Positions 23,773 through 34,704 of a stretch of 64,000 nt of DNA are shown piece by piece. This stretch comes from Trogon surrucura (Eukaryota; Chordata; Aves; Trogoniformes; Trogonidae). How positions within the stretch are numbered: position 1 is the first letter of the stretch; every line of letters begins with the position of its first letter. The stretch lies in NCBI GenBank assembly GCA_020746105.1, contig CM036618.1:248001-312000 (forward strand), written 5' to 3'. A program made the position numbers and the translations under genes. Below the pieces are notes generated by a model. The model made no database searches. It was not told the DNA's origin and saw only the letters and a program-made list of their open reading frames with translations.

Positions 23773-23959
23773 TCCATTAACATGGGCTGGGTTAACACAA
23801 TTAGTCTGGGGAATAGGCGTGATTATTATATTATAATTATTTCCAAGAACTCATTAGCATACGTCTCGTCCTCCTGGCACATGCGTGTTGCCATCTGGTG
23901 GTGGCAAACTGGGGTCTTCCAGAGGAAGGCCTGAAGTCTTCTTCGCTGTGTCCTTTTCA

Positions 23960-25940
23960 CATTTGACTCAGGACGTTGGGCTGGCAGTCCCTCAAACCGC
24001 TAGGACCAGCTTCTGCCAGACCAGCAGTTCCCTGTAGACCATCTGGTCCCTGTTGTTCACGCGATTTTGCCCACACTGCAGACTCAGAAGGGGCATCTTG
24101 GTTTGACCACTGTAACGGGGTGCTGCTCACATTGTCACTGTTTAACTGCCCCACAACTCTCTGGGATCAGCACACGTTTCAACAAGGGGTTTACTTCTCT
24201 GTGCCGGTCTCTTCAAGCTGTGATTCATTCTTGCTGCCTTCCCACTCAGCTGTGGCCTCCACGGGGTGTGCAGATCCCATTTTATTCCTAACACTTCAAC
24301 TAAATTCTGAACGGCTTCTGCTGTGGAATGTGGGGCCCGTATCTAAAGATAGTCCTGTGGGCACCCCAGTGTTGGTGCTATTTCTCTCAGCAATGCCTTT
24401 GATACCTCTCTTACCTTACTGGTGCGATGAGGAAAAGCCTCTGGCCAGCCTGAAATCTATCATTACCAAAGGTACCGATACCCTTTCTGCCACAGTAGTT
24501 CGGGAAAAGTCTAGTTGTCAACAGTAGTCATTTTGTGTTGTGAAAGCTCCAGGACTCTTAGAAAAGCCGTAAGGTTCTGTTTTCTGGTCTGGTGTGTTGG
24601 GTGGTAGAGCTTTAGCCTCGACTACTCCTTTGACAGTCATCACTGCACATCCTGCTTTTCGTACTGCATCTCACAAAAGCTGCTGCCATCCACAAACAAG
24701 TCCCAGCCCGCATCTTCCACGGACACATCTTTCAGGTCAGCTCCGCTGGAGGACACCTGCTCCGTCGCCTGCGAGCGATCCTGAGTGAGCTCGGGGTCGG
24801 CAGCTGGGAGAGTCGCTGGGTTCGGGATCGCAGCCACTCTCAGTTCTAGTCATCCTGCTCCAAAAGAACAGCTTGGGATTTCAGCGTCCGGCTCGGTGAC
24901 AGCCACTGTCCTCCTTTTGCTCTAGGCCCAGCTGTAACTGCAGGGGTACAAGTACAGTCAGTTTTTGTCCCAGGTGTTACTTCTGCACCTCCTGGACCCA
25001 ATAGCGCTGCTGCCGCCACCGCTCAGGGACAGGCTGTGCTCGCTTTGCTGACATTTATCCAGTTGTTTTGACAAGTATCCTCTAGTTTCACTGGCTACTG
25101 CTTTCGCCTGACCTGTCTGGCATCTGGCTGCAGTTGGGTGGTCACGGTTCAGCTGCTCGAGATCTTCTGGTGTTTCTGAGGCCCCAAATCGGAAGCATTA
25201 TGGTGTTTTGACTTCCTCTGGTATTTTCAGCTTCCGTCTGTCACCTAAGTACTCGGGCATCAGACCTTTATTTTCAGAATATGGAACTTGAATTTTTTCC
25301 CCTTTTCAAAAGTAATCGGTTGCATCCTGTTTGCTCCATAGCGACCCAGGCAGTCTGGCACATGTAGGAATTGATGGGGTAACACCCTTTGCCAGTTCCA
25401 AACTTCAAAGGCTAAAAAAACGGCTTGGCACCAGTAACTGACTCACTCTGCTTACTAAAATTCTCTTTCCATGTGTTTAATAGTAAATAAATAGCTCCTG
25501 TATCTACTAGAAAGTTTATTTTCTCATATAACCCAGGGCTCTGTTGGAGAGGGCTCCAATTCATCCCTCTGTTTCCCTCAGTCTGAACCCACCATCACCC
25601 CATTAAGCTGTCTGCCCCGGCCTTCCCTCAAATCCCTCCTGATTCAATCGCAGGCATTCTCTTTTCCCGTGTCCCTTCTCTTTGCCAAAGGCACGCCGAT
25701 CTTTCTGTAATGGCATTCCAGCCCTTGGCATTCCGCCAGGATCTTGCCTGCCTCTCGGACCCTCAGAACACCATCCTCCAGCCCTGCTCTTTTCCGGGCT
25801 GGAGCCACTGCCAGCGGCTTGTTATCTCAGAGTTTTCCTTTTCTCGACTTTCCTCCTCCACTTCCCTCTCTGCTGCTACACACTTTTCCAAGCATGCTCC
25901 AGAATTTGTTTAACGAGTTGGCATTTTCCCCTCTAACTTC
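23960..25940 (-). pseudogene. gammaretrovirus-like gag-pol remains
   Basis: Read on the minus strand, in viral order: a zinc-knuckle relic with KEKGHGKREC (about 25640-25700, first cysteines lost), protease with LVDTGA (about 25495-25515), RNase H with LFVDGSS (about 24685-24705), and an integrase core with HTPWRPQ (about 24240-24270). The reverse transcriptase palm and fingers expected between protease and RNase H are missing; the gap is only about 0.7 kb, so there is an internal deletion. Stops and frameshifts occur throughout. The family is class I (ERV1) by the integrase and nucleocapsid motifs. It cannot code for anything. Confidence 0.75.
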
Positions 25941-25943
25941 TGT

Positions 25944-26017
25944 AATCACAGAATGTCAGGGGTTGGAAGGGACCTCGAAAGACCATCCAGTTCAACACCC
26001 CTGCCAGAGCAATTTGG
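25944..26017 (-). mobile_element. CR1 LINE 3' tail fragment
   Basis: The reverse complement ends in the CR1 3' tail (ggtctttcgaggtccctt, then the ccttacattctgtgatt type end). It abuts the 3' end of the WDR70 retrocopy. Confidence 0.8.
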
Positions 26018-26019
26018 CA

Positions 26020-28270
26020 ATACAATGAATTCACTGGAGTTCTGTTAGAAATAAGCATTTCGCTTAAATCACAAAGCTAAATACTGACAGAGAGGAGTTT
26101 CTTTGCACAATACAATTTCTTATTACAAAATTCAGATGTGGGATTACAATCCTAGAATAATAATCCATTTTTACACCGCGGCAAGTTTTATGACATAAAT
26201 TTTGCTTTCAAATTTTGATTCACCATCCAAAATACAGAAATAAATGTCAGGGCTTGTTTCAAATGTTCTGAAGTTATCCTGTAAACCAAACTTTTCAAAT
26301 TTTACGTTTTTTCCACGCTGGCTTGTCTGTTTCATCATCTTCTGGTTCCACTTCTGCAAAAACTGGTTTTGGCTGTGTTTTAGCATATGCTGGAGCAACC
26401 CAGTACGGATTCTCCTCCGCTTCCTTTGCATGGCGTAAAATAGCCTCTCGAGGGTTGCTATCGTCTGTCTTATCCAGTGCAATATTCTTGACTATATATG
26501 ATGACAAGGTACCGCCGTGAGTTCCTACACGTCCCCCACGACCTGGTCCTGCCACGGGAGGTTCAGGTTTGTGAGACTTCCTGGGGTCCAGCCTGTCCTT
26601 CTCCAGCTGCTTTCGAGTGCTTCGTTGTCGTGGTTCACGGAACATAGGAAGCGCATGGGGTGTTATAATGTAATCCTGTGTAAGAGTCTCTGCTCGTCTC
26701 TCTTTCCATTTTGTTTTGACCACGCATAGTTTTGCTCCCCTCTGGCTTTTGACAGGGTCGTAGTACACTTTGGCCAAACCATTTCCTGTACCAACCATGA
26801 TCTGGTTCAGCTTGGGATTGCCAAAGGCAACGCACAACACTCGCATCTGTAACTTCTATCTCATAAAACTTCTGAAACGTCTGCCGGTAAAAGAAAATGA
26901 GCTTCCCACTGCCGCCACCTTTCTTAACAGAGGTGCCTGTAATGAGTATCTTATCATCTGGGCTGAAACAGCAATCTGTCATTGGAAAGAAGCTGGGCAG
27001 TCTTTCTGCTGAATTAAGAGGCTTTTGAAATTGTCTGATATCCCACAGCTTCAAAGTATCATCTCCTCCTCGGCTAGCAAGTACAGTGCCATCATAGGAA
27101 AAGGTCAAGCATGAAGTAATCGGTGCCTGGAGCATGGGCTTGCCTGCAGTGGAACGTTGTGTGTACAGTCATATTGCTACCCCAGATCTGGATGGAGCCA
27201 TCCTGACAGCCAGCTGCAATAAGTGTTACCCATCTCTGCTGTACGTGCAAGTTGTAGGAATCACCCGTTTTCCTTGAACTGATCGTGGTTTAAATACACT
27301 TTTGTGCTTTTTTTCATTGTTAACATCCCAAGTCCCTCACAGTTTCCATCATTGGAACATGTCAAAAATTCTTCCTTTATCTTTGGATGCCAACAGCCTG
27401 AATTGAGCATTGCTGTGTGACCCTTTGTGTTTGTCACATCCACGATGTACTGGTCTCCTTTTATGCATTCCATTACTGGGAAGCCATCTCTGTCAAGAAC
27501 TTTTGCCTGAGAGTTACCAGAGACAACAAGAATGACATCTCCTGTGCTGCTATACTGTAACGACTTGATCTGGTGACATTCCAAGGCTGAAGTGATCGAA
27601 AAGCCTGGAGAGAGGCATCCATTCCAGCAAAATCCCAAAACCTAACATCGCAGTCATACCCACCAGTTATCAAACGGGCACCTGAAGGATCCAACCCCAA
27701 AGCAGAACTGTTTTTGTGCCATGTTGGAGTGTAATTTCATGGAGAATCTGGAATCTTCTTAATGGGGTTATTATCTTCCTCCTCCTCTGTATCATCGTTG
27801 TCATTATCGTCATCGCTATCCTTGAACCCAGGCGGAAGGGGTGGCCCGATGAATTCATCGTCATCATCAGTATCCTCGGCTGGACCTTGAACACAAGTCG
27901 GGGATTGCACAGAAGGACCAGTTAACGCTTCATCTGAGCTATCGCCACTTTCACCACAGGCTGCCTCTCTCTGTGGTCAGTTTGGATCCAGTTCCTCTTG
28001 CAGTGGATGCTGAAGATGATGAATCCGTGCACGGAATTTTTGAACTCTTTTTCAGACTGGTCTTCCTTTTTTTCACGAGCCTCTAAGATCTTCTTGCTCC
28101 TCTCCACGGCGGTTCTTCGCGTCTCTTCGAACATAGCTTCAAAGTTGAAAGTCCGGGCTTTCTTCCCAAAGCGGAGAAGCCCATGGTGGCCGCAAACTCC
28201 CGAGTTGGTGTCCCCAGCATCTCAGCGTCGCCCTCCGCCACTGGCTCCGTGCTGCGCCTAGCCCCCGGGA
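26020..28270 (-). pseudogene. WDR70P: processed pseudogene of WDR70
   Basis: One continuous minus-strand block without introns matches WDR70 from its N-terminus (about 28184, MGFSA then frameshifted LEAMFEETRRT-like sequence) through the WD repeats to the C-terminus ending KKRKI at 26295. Parts in three frames include GLDPSGARLITGGYD, FSYDGTVLASRGGDD and a 183-codon open C-terminal block at 26295-26846 with PGRGGRVGTHGG. Frameshifts occur at least near 28.1, 27.7, 27.5 and 26.85 kb. A stretch near 27.13-27.28 kb, covering two WD repeats, is degraded. About 0.27 kb of 3' UTR-like sequence follows, without a clear poly(A) tract. The parent is a nuclear WD-repeat protein linked to H2B ubiquitination and DNA-damage response. 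This copy is an old L1/CR1-type retroposition product and is not functional. Confidence 0.92.
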
Positions 28271-28339
28271 ACCACTCGATAATGTCTCTAATAGCTTGGT
28301 ATAACGAAGCGTGCAGCGCTGGGGGGTGTGCAAAAGCCA

Positions 28340-28650
28340 CACGCAGCTCGGACTGGTGTTTGGGCGTGAGGTTTCCACTCCCGGCCCGTGGGTTCTCTCA
28401 CCGCAGTCGCGGGTTATAGCGGGACAGGTCTCGCTGCGGGTCCCGGCGGGGGCCGATGGGATCGGTGCGGGGAAGAGGCCCCGCAGCGGCAGCTCCGAGC
28501 ACGGTGTCCCCGTCGAGCGCCCGTTTGTGCTCCGCTCCGACCCGGGCTCCGCCAGCCCCGGAACCGCCCGGCCCCGCTGCAGAGCCCGGGGCCGCGCTCC
28601 TGCTGCGCCCGGCGAGACCGCGGGTCAGAGAACGTCCGCCCCCTCAGCAC
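28340..28650. repeat. conserved downstream flank of the U1 unit, inverted copy
   Basis: The reverse complement of this segment matches 20885-21180 closely, including the run from ccgcggtctcgccgggcgca onward. It marks the outer boundary of the inverted U1 unit, adjacent to the 5' end of the WDR70 retrocopy. Confidence 0.7.
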
Positions 28651-28746
28651 CGAGACCGCGACTGCCTCCTGACAGCCTCCGCCCCGGCGCCCGAAGCAAT
28701 CGAGCCACTTCGCTCAAACCAAGCGTCCTCCCTCGCCGAGCGTTTC

Positions 28747-28909
28747 CACACCAAAACGCGGACTCCGCTTCTTCTTTCCACAAACCACCCACCGCAGTCT
28801 CCCGTATCTAACGCAACCACGAAGATCAGCACACGCCTAACAACACACGCAAAGCTCCCTCTTAAAAACCACCTGCCTCCTCACGAAGTTCACTCTGTCG
28901 GATAATTAC
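28747..28909 (-). pseudogene. strongly diverged U1 snRNA copy (copy 3)
   Basis: This is where U1 should start after the U1-type promoter at 28915-29150. The minus strand begins GTAATTATCCGACAG, against ATACTTACCTGGCAG in U1 (10 of 15 match). It keeps GCAGGTGGTTTT at U1 position 34 and GTGTGCTGA within one base of position 77. A 48-nt block then matches 27 of 48 without gaps and ends in TTTGTGG, the 3' half of the Sm site. The length, about 163 nt, fits U1. Many differences are transitions. The 5' splice-site pairing segment is altered, so it could not recognise ordinary splice sites. It may be a pseudogene or a rapidly evolving variant; the bases alone do not decide. Confidence 0.65.
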
Positions 28910-29150
28910 TTCTCTTCCTCCCCATGCCCCCAACACCCTCTTTCGCACACCCACCCACCACGCGACGACCCCCGGCCCCACCGCCGACCGGCCGTCCCCC
29001 CACAAGCCCCAGCAGCCTCCCCGCCGTTCCGCCGCCGCCCCCGCGCCCACGCAGCGCCCGCGGCCGCCCGTGGCCGTTTGTCACCGTGGGGAAGGAGCTC
29101 CCGTCATGCAGCGCGGGGAGGGGCTGATCTGCATGGACACGCCCCTCCCA
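28910..29150 (-). promoter_or_regulatory. U1-type promoter, inverted copy
   Basis: The octamer variant ATGCAGAT (minus strand, 29127-29134) and the ZNF143/SPH-like site (about 29095-29117) have the same spacing as in the other two U1 promoters. The following about 180 bp also match, including gggggtcgtcgcgtggtggg. This promoter is well preserved although the U1 body it precedes is not. Confidence 0.75.
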
Positions 29151-29941
29151 CGGGCCCCGCCCGGCGCTGGGGCCGGAGCCCTATCCGTGTGGCCACGCCC
29201 CGTTCCGCAGGCCACGCCCCGCTGCTCCTCCCGGCCGCGCCCAGCTCCGCCCGGGGGCGGGACCCGGAGCCGCAGGTGCCGGGACGCGGCAGACCCTTCA
29301 CTGCCGTTAACCGGGGCCCGGGGGTCCTGCCGGGGAAAGAGAGAGAGAAAGGGGGCGACGAGAAAAAGGAAGGGGAGGGGGGGAAAGAGAGAGATCACCG
29401 GTCCGGGTTCCTGCGCTGGTCCTGCTGATGAGGGTTCAAGGACGCCGTCCTCTTTCCTCCTCCTCCTCCTGCGCTTTTCTTCTCGGTGTCTTCATCTCAG
29501 TCCACTTGCTGCCCCTCTTGTTCTTCTCTGCCAGCTGTCTTCTGCCTTGAGTCTTCTCCCCCATGACTTCTCTCTCATGTCTTCTCTGATTCCTGCTATT
29601 TTCCCACCTCAATTTACACACGCTTTTTCTGTATGAGGACGCATGGTGTGTCCAGTAGGGAAGCAGGGACTACCTTGTTCACGACCACAGACAATTGCCC
29701 TGTCCCCCATGGGGCACAGGCTGCGAGGAGAGGCCGTCCTGCCTCGCCAGATTCCTGATCTCGGGCATATTCAGGCCAGGGCTGTTGGAGGCATCTCTTT
29801 CCTGCTTCCCTCCACCACGTTCCGTTGCCACAATTCAGTTTGCCACACAGGGCCAGGAACTGGTCTTGTTTTTGACAAGCTGGGGGTTTGTAAAATGCCA
29901 AGAAATGTTTGAGCCAAACATTCCCGCATCTGTCCACTACA
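29151..29941. other. host sequence between the inverted U1 unit and provirus 1
   Basis: The first part resembles the region upstream of U1 unit 2 (gggcgtggccac motif, reverse complement). The remainder, including a pyrimidine-rich part at 29450-29560, has no recognisable gene. Confidence 0.4.
29385..29450. repeat. short sequence shared with the inside of provirus 2
   Basis: The stretch gatcaccggtccgggttcct and the about 45 bp after it align at roughly 80 percent with 38345-38410, inside the second provirus, up to gggttcaagga. The family is unknown. Confidence 0.6.
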
Positions 29942-29946
29942 GAGGG

Positions 29947-30593
29947 TGTGAGGCACTAGATAGAATGTCTCAAACAGTGAACAAGCCAGAGCCGCCTGCC
30001 TGGCGCCCGTCTGTGTTTGTGTGGGGGTGACTCAGCGCTTTGCTGAGCCCCTGCCCAGCCCTGCACCGCTGGAGCTGTGGGATGGATGGGGCTTGGAGCT
30101 GTGGCTGCAAGAAGCCGGGAGAGGGAGGCGGTAACACATCCCACCTCAGAAGAGGGGTAACACATCCCCCTCAGAAGCCCCCACCATCCCCCAACCTCGT
30201 TCCGGTCTGTGGTGGGAACTGGACTGTATATAAGGTGATCACCCCGGGCAGTTGGGGCTCTTCGCCTGCCACTAGAGGGTTGCTGCGAGTGCCAGTGCCA
30301 TGGCCGTCGCTGGATCCAGGGGGTGATGATCTTTCCTTTCTCTATCACTTTCCTTCTCTCTCTCTTTCTAGCTTTAACAGGAAGCTTCTATGGCAAGGCC
30401 AGTTTCTTTTGCTTAATAATAACTCGTTGTTGTGAAATGTGTTGATTCGTGCCGCAGCAGGCAATTGAAACACCACGTTGTCAGGTGACTGACAAATAAG
30501 ATTGCTGTTTTGGATCCTTTGTGTAAGTCACCTTAATCCTGGTCTGGGAATCAGTGAACCTGGGTCAACATCCTGAAAGGTCGGGACGTGACA
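29947..30593 (+). repeat. provirus 1 5' LTR
   Basis: 647 bp, TG...CA termini. TATATAA lies at 30227-30233 and an AATAAG-type polyadenylation variant near the 3' part (acaaataagattgctg). Relative to the 3' LTR it has an extra direct duplication of about 26 bp around 30127-30175 (gaggggtaacacatcc). Confidence 0.88.
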
Positions 30594-32560
30594 TTTAATT
30601 GGCGTAGTCAGTGAGGATTCCTTGAGCCAGGAGGATCCAGCGGGGTACACTGTTTCTCCATCCGACCAATTCAGACGGGGAGAAACGGGAAGCGGCCCTT
30701 CAGCTCTAAGCCGGGAAGGGCCCGAGTAGATCACAACTGCGTGACTATTGGTAGGTGACTGCTCCCCAATTGTTTGTGTGTGAGTTGAGAGATACGGCCA
30801 TGATGGCCCGAGAGGTGCCCGTGCTTGACTGCTCTGCTATTGTTTGGACACCGAATGAATACAGGGGGGTACTTGTGCCCACTGGGAATGATGTGGACCT
30901 CTGGAATGTGGAATACTAGGAGCCCGCCCTGACTGGGCAAAGGCAACAGAAGAGAACAGTAAGGTCTCTTCAAGAGAAATTAAAAAATCAGCAATTAAAG
31001 AACGGGCTGCAAGAGAAAAGCACGAGATTTTGTTAGATAAGGAGTGTAGGAATGACCGTACAACTCCCTAGGGCCACTGTTTAAAATTACAAGAGAAAGA
31101 TAAGATGATGTGCGAGGTGCTTTAAAACTCGAGCGGAACCGGCAGCTCTGAAACCGAGAGTGAGGTCGGTTTTTCGCACTTAGGAAGAAGGAGGGCGGGA
31201 GTTCCGAAAATCCAAAACACTTTATCCCTTAAGGGATCTGGAAGATTGCAGGAAGGTGATATTGTGATCCTTAGATAAGAACGGAGATAAGAGGTGCCGG
31301 GTAAGCAACAAAAGAGGCTGTCGGCGGTAAAACGAATACCTTACTCAGCCTCAGACGTATCTAAGTTCCAAGAAAAGTTTAGCTGCTTAGACGAGAGAAA
31401 AACGAAACTGAGTACGTGTGGAGGGTGCGTTAACGGGGGGTGACCGAATTGTGCTGTCAGAGGGATGAAGCCCAGGGATACAGGGGACCGGGAGTTTTTT
31501 CTGACTGTGGACGACCGTCAGGGAAACCGTGGTCACTAACCCAAAGGGCAGCTTATTGGGCAGGAGGGTTTTAGACCCCCTGGACCAGGGAGATCCAGTT
31601 AGTATTGAGATCGCTAACATGAACCTTTTACACAGAGAACGTGTCCAAAAGGCTTGCTTGTCTCCAGCTCATGCATGATATGGCGACTAATCCTGAAACG
31701 GCCAATCCCCCGATGTTACTGATTGCACGTCCTGCCCGAATGACCCCGCTCATAAGGGGCTTGCCTGATTCCCTAAAACGATAGGCAATTCTTTTGCAAG
31801 AACCGATTAAGAGCTGCCCTGAGGTCCACAAATCAGGAAGTCCTGCTAGGCGGTGGGAGGACAAACGCCTACCCTGGGGAGCGAAATCGCTCAAGAGTTA
31901 ATCAATTATGGGAGAAGGGATGGGAATAAGGGGGAGAGGTTAGTAGCCAAAGGAGTATGGTGCGGAGGATGGAACAAAAGGAACGGCCACCTTCCCCGAG
32001 AAATCGGGGAATGGAAAGAAATTTGCTGTGGGGGGAAGGCGTCGGAAGGGGGATACCTCGACAATGCAATGGATGGGGATGCCCACCGCAGCACTAGAGA
32101 AGCTTGTTTTTGCGTGGAGGAGCAAGCAGAAGGTACCCCCAAAGGCAGAACTATCTGTTTCAAGAGATTAAGGGGGGTAAAACCCAAACCAGACTTGCAG
32201 GCGCAAAACCCCCCCGCGGCCACAGAAAAAAGAACTACCGACAGAACAAGACGCGCTGTCCCAAACACTGGGCCCGGGGACAGCGGGTGTGTTTCTTTAA
32301 AGGAGGCTCACGGAAAACAGCCAAAGGGACCTAGCTGACCAGTTTCCCCCTTGGTGCCTTTAAAACAGATACGGGGACCCAAATACGGGCTCTCCGAACT
32401 GATGGTGCCGATGGCAAAGGCGTTGTTGCCGATCGAGGCAATGCTCAGCCTCAGGCAACCGCTGGAACCAAGCGCTGGCTGCCGGGGGTGAAACGGCCAC
32501 AGATCGGGAAGGAAAGCAGGGGCGGTTCGGTCTGCTGGCTGCCTCTGTGAATCTGCGCCA
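30594..32560 (+). pseudogene. provirus 1 leader and gag-pro region, degraded
   Basis: This spans the primer-site candidate to the start of recognisable reverse transcriptase. Only short frames remain (for example 31853-32338) and none contains a clear capsid major homology region or zinc knuckle. Identity as gag-pro comes from position only. Confidence 0.5.
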
Positions 32561-32599
32561 GAGCTACCTCCCTCCAGAATTGTTGCAATCTGGAATGGA

Positions 32600-33640
32600 A
32601 AGTGGCGATTAACTATTGATTACCGGCATTTGAATGCAAATACAGGTCCGTTAGCAGCTGCAGTGCCTGACATGGCTGAGCTGATTTCGACCATACAGGA
32701 ACAAGCACATCGGATTTTAGCGACCGTTTATGCAAAAGATACGTTCTTGATGGTTCCCTTGCAGGAAACGGACGGGGATCGTTGTGCTTTTACAGGGGGG
32801 GGTGCAGTCTGCCTTGCAGGGATATCCTCACTCCCTGGCTGTTGCACATTGTGCCTTAGCACAGGAGATCGTCCAAATCGCTCCCCCGCAGGAAGTTAAA
32901 GTGTATCGATATATTGATTGGTGGTCCTGAGGCCACTGCAGTGAGGCAAACTCAAAATGAATTAATTACCCCTTTGGAAAACCTAGGACTTCACATTCCA
33001 GAAGAAAAAATACAGCTTCCTGCTTATGAAGTGAAGTTCCTGGGTCTTTGGTGGAGGGGAGGAGCTGTGTGTATTCCTCCCGAAACCTTAACTACCCTTG
33101 AACAAGTAAAAATACCTGGAAGCAAAAAGGAGCTGCAACATAAACATACTTTAGGCCTGCTGGTATTTTGGAGGAAACACATTCCAGTTTTCTCTATTAT
33201 AGCTCACCCTTTATATGATTTGACACGCAAAAGAGGGATTTGGGACTGGACTCCTCTGCATGAGGAGGCTTTAAAGCTGCTAGTTTTTGAGGTTGGGGTG
33301 TGCCAAGCCCTGGTACCTGTACACCCTACAGACCACACAGAGTGGGGTTTTGCAATTCATGGAATGTCTATACCTGTTGGGCTTTATTCATGTAGCTTAA
33401 AAGATGCAGAAAAATGGTATTCAGTGTGGGGAAAAGGCCTCTTTGTAGTAAGTCTGGCTCTGCAAGAAGTTGGAAGAATCATACAGCGACAATCTGTTGT
33501 TCTAAGAGGACCCTTCAAGGTCTTGAAGTCACTGTTAGCTGGAACCACACCCCCTGCAGGGGCTGCACAGAGAGAAACAGTGAGGAAATGGTACAGTGAG
33601 GAAATGGTACAGTGAGGAAATGGTACGTGCACACAGCACA
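32600..33640 (+). pseudogene. provirus 1 pol remnant (RT and start of RNase H)
   Basis: Frame fragments carry the RT fingers (IDYRHLNANTG at about 32612-32645), a catalytic motif reading YID with the second aspartate lost by a small deletion near 32915, the thumb with FLGLWWRGG (about 33040-33060), and the connection (LLVFWRKHIP, PLYDLTRKRG). Frameshifts occur at about 32815 and 32912. A 16-bp tandem triplication at 33578-33625 adds another. It cannot encode an active enzyme. Confidence 0.8.
33578..33625. repeat. 16-bp unit repeated three times
   Basis: cagtgaggaaatggta occurs three times in perfect tandem at the end of the provirus 1 pol remnant. As 16 is not a multiple of 3, each added unit shifts the frame. 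Confidence 0.95.
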
Positions 33641-34704
33641 AACAGAGGAGGGAGCAAAAGCTAAGCCCTTATGGCATTCTCAACTCCTACCCCCACCACG
33701 GCCTTCACACTTGATGTCTGTGTTTGGATCACCACAGATGCAAATGCTAAAGAACATAAAATCATTGGCCCGATGCATAGTGCTGTGCTTTTAACTGATG
33801 GGTTCAGACAAAGTTGATGTCCTCTTTGTATCTTTCAGGGATTTAAGGGCAAAACATTTTCATCATTGCTGCCTATTTGCTGTGCCCTTGGTTTGATCAT
33901 TATATTGTTTGTATAGATCATAATAGTATGTTTTGGGAAATATGTACCACTAATGATTACTAATATTACCTGTGTAATTTTATGTGACTGTGTTGTATGT
34001 TATAACAGGGAACTTTAAAGGGTCTAAAACTGTGGAGTTTGTGTCCCAGGTCTTCAGGAGAAGGTATTGGATCGTCTAAGGTTAGACTCTCCAAATTGTG
34101 GGAAAGTAAATTGCAATACATGTACCACTGATTGCTGTTGGAACAGAACATAATCTCTGTTCGAGTATCAAAATTGAGATGGGGCCTGGAGCATGCCTGT
34201 GTAGGCAGCTCTGTTTGAAATGGCATCTCCTTGTCCTGAAGATTTGTTTATATTGTACCATATATTTGACGCTTTCGGATAATTAAATCTACAGGTTCAG
34301 CAAGTCTTCAAGATGACTGTGCAAGACTGGTTGCCATTGGACATGTCATGCTAAAGGGATAAGGGCTACCTAATGGAGGGAGGATGCTGCGTCATTTCCT
34401 GTAATGCCACCACCTTTATGGAGAAAGCACAGGAAGATGAAGGGAGCTGCAGAGAGGACAAGGGAGTTACTACCGAATGGACTACTTGCCACCTTCAGGA
34501 GAGCTTCTGAGGACTGTCGGGGTGGGGCGAGTGGCACATACAAATGAGAATGATGGCGTTAACAGGTTTTGTTTTTCAGTTGCTGGAATTGCCATAGTTC
34601 GTATGATTCTGCCGCTTCTTTTCACTCCCCTTTCCTGTGAAGTCACCACCCCAGAAGACCTTGGAGAGGAAGATACCTGATAGACGGTTTGAGCCACGGG
34701 GTGG
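33641..34704 (+). pseudogene. provirus 1 3' region, probable envelope remains
   Basis: Integrase appears to be missing. Around 34385-34440 a frame reads GGCCVISCNATT followed by acidic and lysine residues, resembling the ectodomain of a retroviral transmembrane subunit. A hydrophobic stretch follows near 34560-34640. There are stops in all frames. The assignment to env is tentative. Confidence 0.4.

Noticed and set aside
24840..24900. independent small gene for the 65-residue minus-strand frame at 24640-24837
   Set aside because: It contains LFVDGSS, the retroviral RNase H start, and lies in order with protease and integrase relics.
26295..26846. a real WDR70 gene or exon on the minus strand
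   Set aside because: The homology continues upstream without introns and in shifting frames, so it is a retrocopy rather than a spliced gene.
33560..33630. CRISPR-like direct repeats
   Set aside because: The copies are directly adjacent without spacers and lie in a vertebrate provirus.
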